Below the pieces are notes generated by a model. That model saw only the letters and a list, made by a program, of their open reading frames with translations, did not search any database and was not told the DNA's origin. A DNA stretch of 64,000 nucleotides from NCBI GenBank assembly GCA_038502055.1, contig JAXRKN010000044.1, positions 4,932,001 through 4,996,000 of the forward strand, given 5' to 3'. Position 1 is the stretch's first letter. The number at the start of each line of letters is the position of its first letter. Of the stretch, positions 25,611 through 36,941 are shown piece by piece. The position numbers were made by a program, and so were the translations under genes. Origin of the DNA: Tanytarsus gracilentus. Lineage: Eukaryota > Arthropoda > Insecta > Diptera > Chironomidae.

Positions 25611-28600
25611 TTTTAGATTAGAAAATCAACTTTTGATTCAAATTTTATTGTGTAGCATCTATTTCAAAATGCGTCTTGTCGACTTAATTTTTATGATTTT
25701 ATTTTTAAAATAAAAATCTAAATATTTTTTCGGACACTCCCATCTTCCCAATAGGAGCATAGGATTTCCATTTTTAACAATATCAACATAAAAAGAATAA
25801 TAAAAAGAAAAACTGCACAAATGCACGACATTTTGTCGCCTCTAGAATTGCATGAAACGATTTCGAGTATTTTCAATACACTCTTGATACCTACATAAAG
25901 TCGAACGGAAGAGCTATAAAACGATCATTGCGCAAAATAAAAAAGCGAGAGAAGAACCTAAGAACGAAGAACGTGAACGAATGCATGATAATGAGGGCAA
26001 AACAGTAGCAAACAAGCATCAGCGAAACACCTAATTAAAATTTTAATGATTTTTCCTGTCGCACACAAAGTGAGATCTCGTCAATCTCTAGCTTACATCG
26101 TCGGGCGACAAATTATTATAAATCTTAATTAAAAACGCAGGAATTATGCACTTTTCAATTCGCACTCGATGCAATTTGCAATTAGTCGGTGCGAGGAAAA
26201 AGAGCGTCAAGATGACAATAATGAATTCCAAGGAGTTTTTTTTATTAAAGGTGACAACAATTTTAGGAATTATTTAGCGAGGCGGCGTTTTTGAGACGGC
26301 ATGTCATGTCTCCGAAGATTGTTCTTAAATTTTATTGAAGGTGTTAAAAATTCGCAACCAGAATCCCGCAAGCGTCTCAGTCTCTTTTTTTGGCAAACAC
26401 TTTTCAAGATCGATTTCCCATGATAGCTCAACATGGTGTCATTTCAATGAAAAAAAACAGCACAGTGAAAAGAACGGAAACCGCAAAACATCGAGAATAT
26501 TTATGGTATTAAATGTCTCATCCAAAAAGTTAACAAAAAAGGGAATGAAAAACATAAAAATTTTGTGTAATTCAATATTCGCGCATTGAAAATTCAAAAG
26601 GTGTTAACAACACACAAAAAAATCTCACTCAATGCTTGAATGCATCGATTGTGAAGTTTTGATCATAATGAGACTTCGACATAACGGTTAAATTTAATTT
26701 GAATTTCTTAAAAAATTTAAGATTAACGATTTTTTAGGATTTAATATTTTAACTCAAAAAAATTCGTTAAATAAAAGATTATGAATTTCTTCACAAAACT
26801 GTAATCGAGTAAATTTTAAAACAATAAATTTAAAATTTAAACGACCGTTATTAAATACCAATTTTCTTCAAAACACCATTCAAAAAAATCACTTAAAGCC
26901 GAAAAAAGAAGAAAAACTTTAACCAGCACAAAAAAATTCTCCCCTTTCTCATGCAAATCTCGTTTGCACCTATATAATGCACAGACACTGTTCAGCATAA
27001 AAAGAACTTTTTCGCAGAAAATGATTTCACGTCGGTCATCGACAACTGATTTAACATCGAAAAGTATTTATTGTTTTTCACCATTTTTATTGAATTGCCA
27101 ATTTAACTTTTTTTGCCCGCTCTCTCGCCGCAATGACTTCTTGTTGCCTGTTTTTGCCGTGTTTCTTCGCGACTGCAAATTTATCTTTATTCTCCATTGT
27201 TATTCAATCACAACATAATTTATATTCGCTTCTGCATGGGTTTAATCCCTTGAAAAGAAATTGAGGCGATTTTTCTTCACTTATAGCGATCACAAAAGAA
27301 AGAAAATATTTCTATTGAAGAATAGACGCGTCTGAAGCGAGACAAAAGAGAGTCTGATTCGAATAGAAAAATCTCATTACAATACCAAAAACCGCAAAGA
27401 AGCAATTTTCATCAATGATATGCGCTCGAGATGCCATAATGACGATGTGGTTAGCGATATAGTGATGATGAGTAATTGGAAACATAATATCAGGCATCGT
27501 TTGCCCTTCACACCACTATAAAAATTCAATTTTGCCCAATACCTCGTGCAAAGCATGTATGTCGAGGCATTAAAAGGTGATTGATCAGAATTTGATCCTC
27601 TTAAACTCACGCCGAAATATATTGACAATAATTTGATACGAAAAAAGGGATTTTCTTGCGCACATGTGAAATAATTTGAGCCTAATTTATTGTGATAGTA
27701 AATAGTAGTATATAAGTAAATTTGAACGTTTTTACAGCTTTTTAATGAAATTCCGAAATATTTTATGCCTTTTTAATTGGCAACGACAAAAAATACTCCT
27801 TTTTATGGCCGATGCTGTTGTGGGTTGAAACTTGAACAAGAAGAAGACTGAAGGCGATAAAAAATTCTTAATTAATGTTATTGACGGATTATAACAAAAT
27901 TCTTTTCAATTTTCATGTAAATCACAAAGCAAGGCGCGGTTTTTAAGTTGACCGTTAAAATTTGAATTTTTATTAAAAAGCAATCATTTTAGTTATTAAA
28001 AATATTAATGAGAGTTTTGTCGGATTTTAATCATTAAAATATTTTGTAACCCCTATTGGCACATTTAAAATTATTTTAATATTTTTTGTGTATTTAGAAA
28101 ATGTCATGAAAAAATTTCCATCTTCAACAATTACAAAAATCATTATTTACACAATGTGTCCATCTGAGAGCCAAACAATGGCGTCTGGATTGTAATGATG
28201 ATGCGTGAAAAATAATTTTAGATGCTTATTAGAAAAATCAATCCACACGTACAATTTCACTCGTATGACGTAAATGGTAAACTGAGATTCGATTCAATCT
28301 ATCGAAAACGATTCAATATTGACGCATTCAATATTTATCGAACTTATTAACATGCATGCACATTTTTGAGAGACACCATAAAAAAAAGGTTTCAATTCAA
28401 ATATTTTTTCAAGAGGTTTTTCGATAGTTTTGTGTGCTTTTCTCCCTTTCTTGGGACGATTTTTTTGTGTGTGTTTTTAGCGCAAACATTCGGATTGTTA
28501 AATTCCTGAAATCGAGGGGTAAATTGATGATTGTGTGATTTACTTTCTAGCCATGAATTTCATACTCAAATAGTTAGTTACAAAATAACCAAACAACCCC

Positions 28601-31600
28601 CAGAACTTTCTCTATAAAGAATCATCGAGGCGAGTGGAAAAGACAATAAAACAACGACAGATGACAAATATGACACTCCTTCTTCTCTCGGTGTTTGTCG
28701 ACAATATTTTTCAATTTATCGCAAGCACTCAAAACATGCGACACAGGAGAGTGAACTTTTAAATCGTATCGAGGGTAAATTGACACACAAAAAAGGGTTC
28801 AACGAATGTGCACTCGATAAAGAATTGAAGCTCACGCTGTTTAAATTTGCCTTTCGATATCGCGACACGAGTCTTTCGATATTCATTCATAAATTTCTTC
28901 TTTTTCTTCTTCCTCTACTGACCCAAATGCATGTTGATCATCGTATTTTAATTATTAAAAGATGTTAATCGTGTTCGAGAGAGAGAGAAACACACACAGC
29001 TGCGAGAGCTGTTTATCAGTGACATATCAATTAGTTAGACTGTAATTTGTTTGCAAAAAGGTGCTCTGACGATCGAGGCTCTAGACATGAATGTTTGTAT
29101 AATTAAAAATTTAAATTTGTCGCTGATTTATGCTCTTTTAAAAACTAAATTTGTAAACTATTTCATCATCGCGATGGTGGAATTAAAAAATTTGATAAGT
29201 TCAAAAATGTAACGTTACTTTTATTATTTAAAATACTTTAAAGTTTTAAAATTGTTTTATTGAGCAAAAATGAAATGGAAAATTTTAATGCTTTCATTTT
29301 TTTTAAAGATTAGGATTCGAACCCAATTTTTGAAGTTTTAAATTTTTCCAAATATTTTTATTTTTTTAAACTGGTGCAAATTTCTTAATTAAATTAACAA
29401 ATTAATTTAATTTCCACACTTTAAGCAGCAAATATTAAAGTTCAAAGCAAAAAAAAATTAATCAACAAGGAGCGACATAAATCAATTTAACAGCTTAGTA
29501 CTAAAAGCAGCAAAAACCAGATTTCGATAAATCTCCACAAAAATGATAAAATTTATTAATCTCTCGTGTGTTTCGCGAGTGTGTAAAAAACAACCTGACT
29601 AATTGCATCTTACGAAATTGATTTTAAATACCAGTGTACGATGTCAAGTGCACCTTGGTAAGTGCTTATCTGTAACTATTGAGGCGTAAATTGAAAATGG
29701 CTAGTGAGCAACTTGTTTCATACCTTTTTTTATTGCGATTTGTTCTAGATCTCACCAACTAGCCACATGTGGGTATGTTTTAAGTGATTTCTTTTTATTC
29801 AAAAGCGAATTAGAACTCGTTTCAGCTCTTTTTATTGGATCTCATAAATTTCAATTATCAGCTCGTGGCTTCTCGCGAGATTTAACAAAGAAGAAGACCA
29901 GAAATATTTTTTTGATTTTTATGTGATTTTATTTATTGTTTCTGTTCGCGATTATGGCAAATAAAATTATTTTGGCAGATTAACTTTTGTGAGTTATATC
30001 AGGCGAGATTAAACACTTAGTGTGGGTTGAATGAAATTGATGAATTTAGAGATTTGAAAATGTCTCAATTTAGAAGTGAATTGATTTTTTTAAATTTCAC
30101 CCGGATGTGATTAAATTTTTTAGCAAATTTATAAAAATTTAATTGAATTCGTTAATTAATTATTCCTCTAAAAAATTAATAAGGCACCGCATTTTTAATT
30201 TCAAAAAACATCTGCAACATTTAATCAGACTTAACCTCAAACTCTTCGTCGTTCAATCCAATTATCACTCTTGCTACTTTCTTTCACGACAAATTAGCAG
30301 CTCCCGAGCTTATTTACACTCTCGACTGCTAGTAACAATTAATTTTCTTCCATTTTGCCACTGCTTCTCGCCTTCTCCTCATCTTCCATCATTCACACAA
30401 ATAAACCAGCCGTTCACGGGAAAGCAATTGAGGTAAATTATCCACCGAACCCAAATGGCTATAAATAAAGCCATGGCAAACATCGACGATTCTTTTTCTT
30501 TATCAATATTTTTCAACCATACAATTTTCTATTACATTCTTGTTTATTTGTCGAGCCTCTGCATGTTGTGTGTGTGTACGGGGTGTAATTAAGACATTCA
30601 CTCAATATTTACTTTCGTTTCTATTTTCGACGCTATTGAGGGAAATATTTGTGAATTATGTCGCTCAGCTCTGGAAGAATTAAAAATTTTAAATCATTAA
30701 CTATTTTAGAAAATTAACTTTTGAAGAACTTTAAATATTTTTTGACCCTCAACTCTCAACCAACCCCATCAATTTTATTGCGCTCAATTACGATCTTTTT
30801 CATTCACAGTTTTTTTCATGTAAAATAAAATCGATGCCTCTAAATCATAATCAATTAAGCGATTGGCAACCATAAATATTACCATTTTAGTGATCAATTT
30901 AGATAATTGCTTGTTTTCCTAAAAACCAATAAATTTTAAACGCGTCCATCCGCTTTTATGATCGAGTGAAAGTTATGCAAATGTGAATAGCGAAAAAAAA
31001 GATTTATGGACGCTCTAAAAAGTAGAATAATAACAGCTTTAGAGAGGTAAAAATGATGTAAGAAAATCAATTGGGTGTAAATGTGAAACACATGTTCTTC
31101 ATAAATGTCACAGAAAAATAATAATAAAATTTACAATACACATTTCATGCTGAGAACATTCGTATTCGATTCAATTATGCCAATTAAATCTTTTACAAAA
31201 CTCTCGATCGCAGGCGTTTTAAATAATAAATTTCTATGTTGCGCCTGTCTTATCTAGGCGTTTTGCTAACGAATATCGACACGAAAAATAATCATGTGTT
31301 GGATGTAAATGCCTGCAAGTAATAGCTGTGAATAATGGCGTTGATCGCAGATAATCGATTTAAATTGAATGGAAGGAGTAAAAATTTATTACAAAAAGTG
31401 CAAGAGAGTTTTGAGAAACTTTTCTAGAATTTGTTAAATTACAAATTTTTTAATGCCAACACTAAATTCAACACCAACCTTTTTAATGTTTTATATTCAT
31501 GTAAGTTAAGCTGAAATTGCATCGTTAAAAGAGCATCAGTGCGAATGGATGCTCCGCAACATTAAATTCACACTTCGGGAGGGAATAAAAATAAATCTCT

Positions 31601-33707
31601 TTAAGTATCTCATATTCATATGCATTTTATGCTACTCTTATTTCATTATTTCCTCACTCTCTCTCTACCAGCGCTCGCATTTAGAGTCATTAACAATTCG
31701 AGCTGATAGTAAATTTTCAATAACGTACATAACCATTTATTATAACGACGAAGAGAGGGCATAATAAACTGCAAGGCTCTTTATCGATTGTCTGTCATCT
31801 CTTATTATGTTTTTGGAACCTCTCTCAATTCCTCCGTTCTTGCTCTCTCCTTCTTTATGATTCTTAAGTTCAAATCCACACTTTCCGATCCAATTTTATG
31901 TATGAACAATTGCGCAGGAACTGAATGTGGTAAATGCGAAGGCGAGAGATTTTTAAATTGCACTTTTATGAACACTTGCAGAGTGATCATGCGAAAAAAA
32001 GTTACAATTTTTGCCACTCTCCCGCAACATGATCTCGGCCAGTTGGATTAGAGTTAAAGTCACGAAACATCAGACAAAATGAGTGCTAAATATCGCATGC
32101 GAATGAAAATTTATCTTTGGAGGTGTTAAAAAGTTTCATTTTTTCGCGTTTGAAACGATCATCGAGTGCTTGGGTGATATGTTTTTAATGGTTGAAGTCT
32201 TTTTGCATTTAACACTTCATTGCACGCATGAAGAAGGAAGTAAATGGGAAGTAAACGGCTATAATGCTAATGGTGTTATGATCATGAAACGTGGATAGGC
32301 AAATTATTAGGAGTGAAAATTTTTAGTTTTTGAAAAATATCCCTGGATTTTTTTAAAGCTAAATTAGAAACAGAATGAAATTTTATTTAAATCTAATAAC
32401 TTGATTATTTTCTTTTTTTGAGTTTAAAAGATTTATTTTAAAATGTTTTTCTTGATCCAGGAATTTTTGAGCAATCTAAAAATTTAATTCATCATCCAGG
32501 AATTTTTAACACAAAAATTTGTTGTTAAAACAAACCATAAAATACGTTTTTGGTAAATCTTTTCACCTCAATCTTCACGAACGTTCTCCATGACACGCAT
32601 AGAGGATAAATTTAAATGCAAAAGCGTTTTCTTATCAATCAGCAGCCCCGCATTTATGCTTCAAGACTTTGTATAATATTAAAACATTAATGCACACACT
32701 GGCTGATGCACTGTCGCTGATAATTTCTTTCTTGAAATACCCAACGGGATCATAAAGCACGGAGGTTGGTTTTTTCTTGCTTTTTTTTGATAGAAATCTG
32801 GTGCATGAGAAAGAAATGTTCATAACTTCCACGCTGCTTTTTTTTCGGTCATCACTGTGTTCATCGAAACGTGCCTCCCGACAAATTCAGAGCTTGAACT
32901 TCGATGGCATCTGACCATGTTTTATTTTATAAAATATTTTTCCTAAAATCCATTCGCGGCATTTCAAGACATGGAATATTCATTACCATTTAGTGTTGCA
33001 ATTCCTAACTTGTATTTTTATTTTATTCTCCATTCGCTCTTCTTTAATTCTCGCCTTGTGCAGAAATGCAATTTTAACAATTTTCAATGCAAAAAAAGAG
33101 CAGCATTAAACTTGCATCGAATCAAGAAAAGAAGAAAATTCCTTAAATTGCACATTTTTGAATTGAACAGCTCTCGAACAATTCGAGCGAGAGAGAGAGA
33201 GATTGCATTTATGTTTTGTGGCGAGGCATCAAATTAAAGAAAAGGAAAAAGTACAATTTTAACACGAACTATGTGTGTGCATTTTTTCACATCTTTAGCC
33301 GATTGCAATTGAAGTGAACAGAGTTCGTTACAAATTAAGAACAATCGATGAATAATGACTTGGGCGATACGTGAGCATGCGAGTGTATTTGAAGTTAGAA
33401 AATCATTTACTCATTTAATTTATTTTCAACAATTTTTAACTTAATAATTTTTTTAAAAAAAGTTGATTTAATTTCTAGAGTTTGCGATTATCATGCAAGT
33501 TGACTTTATCGTCTGTATCAAGCCACGTGTCAGTCTCTCGCAAAGTACAAAATCCACTCTCTGAAGTCTGAACCTTCTTCTTCACATTTGTCTCTCGTCA
33601 CTTCGAGAAGTTTTAAAATAATTTTAATTTCATTGGTTTTAAACCGTTTTCGGTGTCAATTTCGAGTTGAATTAATTTTTGTGTAATCAAGGCATTAAAA
33701 TATAATC

Positions 33708-35166
33708 ATGGTGAGTGTTGAAAGTTAATTTAAACCTCACAAAAAAGTCAAAAATAAAATTTCAGCGTGAGGTTTTGTCTCTACATGTCGGTCAAGCTGG
33801 CGTTCAGATGGGTAACGCATGTTGGGAACTTTTTACACTTGAGCATGGCATTCAGCAGGATGGAAGTCTTCTCGAAACAAAAGTCGATGATAACATGGGG
33901 ACTTTCTTCAGCGATACGCAAAGTGGCAAAGTTGTTCCACGTGCTCTCTTTGTCGATCTCGAGCAATCAGTAATTCAGGGAATTCAGCATGGAATGTACA
34001 AGAAGCTCTTCAATCCCAATTTCATGATAACGGGAAAGGAAGATGCTGCAAATAATTATGCTCGTGGTCATTACACCATTGGCCGCCAGTACATCGAGCC
34101 GGTCATGGATCAACTTCAAAAATTGTCCGAAAATTGTGATGGATTTCAAGGATTTTTAATTTACAATTCGTTTGGCGGCGGAACTGGCAGTGGATTTACA
34201 TCACTTTTAACTGAGCGCATCACGAGTGAGTACTCGAAGAAGGTTCGATTGCAATATGGCGTTTATCCGTCACCAAAAATCTCATCGGCTGTCGTTGAGC
34301 CTTACAACACCGTCCTAACCACTCACACAACATTGGACAACAGCGATTGCACCTTCATGATGGATAATGAGGCAACTTATGATATTTGTTCCAAGAAATT
34401 GGGCGTTCCAATGCCGTGTTACACGAATCTCAATCGTCTCGTGGCTCAGGTTGTTTCGTCGGCTACGGCATCGCTTCGCTATAAGGGTGACATGAATGTG
34501 GATCTCAATGAATTTCAAACAAATTTAGTTCCATTTCCACGCATCCACTTCCCACTGGTGTCATATGCACCGCTTGCTTCCGCTGATCGTGCAATGCATG
34601 GTGAGTTAATTTCACAATTTTGTTAAAACATTTTTTAAATTTAAATCTTTATAGTTTCCAACTCAATCGGCGATCTTACAAGTGAAGCTTTCGACAACAG
34701 CAATATCATGGTCAAATGTGACTTGGCACGAGGAAAGTTCATGGGCTGCTGTATGCTTTATAGAGGTGATGTCGTTCCAAAGGATGTCAACGCAGCGATC
34801 ACCACTATCAAGTCGAAGAAGCACATTTCTTTTGTTGATTGGTCACCCACGGGATTTAAAATTGGAATCAATGAGTCGCGTCCGTGCTTCGTTCCAACTG
34901 GAGATTGTGCAAAGTCCTCGAAAGCTGTCTGCATGCTCGCAAATTCAACGGCCGTTTCAGAAGCTTGGAGTCGACTCAATCAAAAGTTTGATCTCATGTA
35001 CGCGAAGCGAGCTTTTGTCCATTGGTATGTCGGCGAGGGAATGGAGGAAGGAGAATTCACTGAGGCACGAGAAAATTTGGCAGCACTTGAGAAGGATTAT
35101 GAGGAAATTGCAGGTGACACTGTGGATGGTTATTTTGATGAGGAAGATTATGGTGAAGAATTTTAA
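33708..35166 (+). CDS. Divergent alpha-tubulin (alphaTub67C-like)
   Basis: Three exons: 33708-33710 (ATG only), 33766-34600 and 34655-35166, with introns of 55 and 54 bp. The intron directly after the start codon is typical of insect alpha-tubulin genes. The 449-residue product begins MREVLSLHVGQAGVQMGNAC and has the tubulin signature GGGTGSG, the catalytic glutamate in NVDLNEFQTNL, and Lys40, the acetylation site. It also has the conserved KRAFVHWYVGEGMEEGEF. It polymerises with beta-tubulin into microtubules. It is clearly divergent: the loop after Lys40 is shortened (VDDNMGTFF), the segment around residues 280-310 is rewritten (HVSNSIGDLTSEAFD), Cys347-equivalent is Ser (VDWSPTGF), and the acidic tail ends EEF rather than EEY, so the usual terminal tyrosine is missing. 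SLGV/KLGV and FPRIHFPLV wording resembles Drosophila maternal alphaTub67C. A germline-specific role is inferred. Confidence 0.96.
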
Positions 35167-35216
35167 GCATGAAAAAGTTGAAATATTCATAAATAATAAA
35201 TTTTTATAGAGAAGAA

Positions 35217-35222
35217 AATAAA
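35217..35222 (+). terminator. Poly(A) signal of the alpha-tubulin gene
   Basis: AATAAA lies 51 bp after the tubulin stop. Another AATAAA-like run is seen closer, near 35193. Confidence 0.6.
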
Positions 35223-36449
35223 ATCTTATAATTTGCTCAAAAGAAATTGTCTTTCTTCCACAATGTCAGAATAAAAATTATCCACATTTAAAATTACCAT
35301 AATTGCGCTCGATTAATTTATCATTTGCATGATAAGAGAAAATTGCGTTATGATTTAATTATCTCAACGATGCACCGCTATACGCGTAAAAAAAGAGAGC
35401 GTCTTTAATGGGCATCAAGAGATTTCTCTACATTATGCAGAATGTATGTAAAGCGTCTATCGACCTCACTATCGCTACGTATCCAACTCAAGAAGGTAAT
35501 GATGATAGAACAATATAATTTTTTTTACAATTCGCAGCGGTTTGCAATCGAGCAAGTTTTTTCTTTCTTTTCTTAAAACAGCAGCAATTCTCATGAATTA
35601 TCCATAGCTATTTTCTCGAGAGCTATGGAACGAGTGTATAATCACGAAATTACGTATTGGCATGAAGTTCTAGGTTGAGAAATTGATTCGAAGGCTTTCG
35701 AGAGAGACAGAAAACGAGAAATCACAGCGAAAATCCATTAATAATGATAATGCATGTGTGAACTTTTTCTCGACTATTTATCGCCATTGACTTTGTAACC
35801 GTGTGTGCGCTCTTAAGAAGCCGATTAGAAAAATAAATTCACTGTTTGTTGGTGGAGAGCGAGAGGGAGAAAAACATTAATTTGTTTTTAGAGAAATTAT
35901 TTTTTTTACTCGAGCCCATACCGAGCGACTCACATGTGTTATATGTTTAATTTCACCTCAAAGTCCATATGAGGAAAAGTTCATAAATAATTTTTCTCTC
36001 TCTCACCTCTTTTCCTTTTTTTCTCATTCGACAACCCAAAAAAAGAGTGTTTATGCTTTTTTCTGGCTGACATCCCGAATGCCATAAATAGAAATCGATT
36101 GCAATTAAGCGAGAGAAAAAGTTGTTTGAGGCCTTTTTTCATCCGATTGTGTCTTATGATTGCAAAAATTATGTCTCGAGGGAGTTTCATACATTACTTG
36201 CACATGATGCAGATGATTTTTTACGGTGAAGAAAAAAATTGCATAAAAATAAATTAAATTTCATAACGAATTTGAAATTTCAAATATTCCCGCCAAAAAA
36301 ATAACAGCAAAAGTCTCTCTCCGAATTTATTAACCTAATTTTTTTCTTTCAAATCTTCATCACTAAATTGTGAGGAGCTAAAATTGGAAATAAAATTCTA
36401 AATTGACGAAATTAATAAACTTAATACTGCTTAATTAAAAATTTAAAGG
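35223..36449. other. Intergenic spacer, tubulin to MYCBP
   Basis: AT-rich spacer of 1.2 kb with GAGA tracts (35855-35875, 35995-36005) and no credible frame. The last ~100 bp should hold the MYCBP promoter; no TATA box or other element stands out. Confidence 0.5.
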
Positions 36450-36787
36450 ATGAGTTTCAAGGTGAGAATAAAATTTGATCAAATTAACTTTAAAATCAAG
36501 TGAAATTTAAATGAAAGTAATAAAATTTATTTTTTAACATCCAGCCGATTGATGAAAGTAAGGAAATCTTCCGTCTCTATCTTGCTCGTCATGGAATCCT
36601 TGACGCACTGGCCAAAGTTCTCACTAAAGTTCAACTCGAAAATCCAGAGAATCCAATGCAATTTTTGCAGAGCTGCCTAGCGCCCAATGTTGAGGTTCAG
36701 TTTCAACTTCAGACTGCTCTGGAAGAGAACCAGCGACTCCAAAAAGAAAATTTGGAGCTGAAGCAGCAATTACAACGCAGAAAATAA
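36450..36787 (+). CDS. c-Myc-binding protein homologue (MYCBP/AMY-1)
   Basis: Two exons, 36450-36461 (MSFK) and 36545-36787, separated by an 83-bp intron; together 84 residues. After the short lead the protein reads EIFRLYLARHGILDALAKVL, the conserved helical core of the AMY-1 family, then ENPMQFLQ.CL, and ends in a leucine-zipper-like coiled coil (about residues 58-84, LEENQRLQKENLELKQQL). Human AMY-1 is 103 residues; the difference is at the two ends. The family was named for binding c-Myc but is also found with AKAPs and in the central-pair apparatus of flagella, and that role fits many invertebrate copies. Its short frame is easily missed because the first exon codes for four residues. 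AATAAA follows at 36830. It is tightly followed (155 bp) by the acyl-CoA synthetase start. Confidence 0.88.
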
Positions 36788-36829
36788 GAATTTTTACTTA
36801 ATAATTAAGTATTGAAAAGTTGAACCCTT

Positions 36830-36835
36830 AATAAA
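36830..36835 (+). terminator. Poly(A) signal of the MYCBP gene
   Basis: AATAAA followed by GTGTT, 43 bp after the MYCBP stop and about 105 bp before the next start codon. Confidence 0.65.
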
Positions 36836-36941
36836 GTGTTCTTAAAGGCCATTATGCCTTAAATTTTTAATAAGCGAATTTTCAATTGTGACATTTTAGA
36901 GCCTTTTCAGTCATTCTCCTTTTAGAACTTGTCGAGTAAAA

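Larger units (their letters stand above)
23333..33640. other. Large gene-free region containing repeats
   Basis: Apart from the repeat element at about 24590-25610, I see only AT-rich sequence with scattered pyrimidine tracts. A plus-strand donor-like site (ATG TCA AGT GCA CCT TG followed by GTAAGT) sits near 29655-29677 and could be a tiny first exon. An open frame at 31788-32051 is cysteine-rich in its middle but has no recognisable fold. Some of this block may be intron of the secreted-protein exon at 23179-23311. The last ~110 bp (33530-33640) probably belong to the tubulin promoter. Confidence 0.45.

Noticed and set aside
29295..29400. tRNA gene on the minus strand suggested by a T-arm-like TTGGGTTCGAATCCTAA
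   Set aside because: No acceptor stem, D-arm or anticodon arm can be built from the adjacent AT-rich DNA.
29690..29775. Possible microRNA hairpin (TGGCTAGT ... ACTAGCCA)
   Set aside because: Only an 8-bp stem pairs perfectly, followed by a 4-nt bulge and 3 bp. The arms match no conserved insect miRNA I know.
31788..32051. Cysteine-containing plus-strand frame (NNCAGTECGKCEGERFLNC)
   Set aside because: No convincing splice sites in matching phase, no known cysteine spacing, and the frame's other parts are low-complexity; probably chance.
34315..34979. Minus-strand frames across the tubulin exons
   Set aside because: They are antisense shadows of the alpha-tubulin coding sequence.
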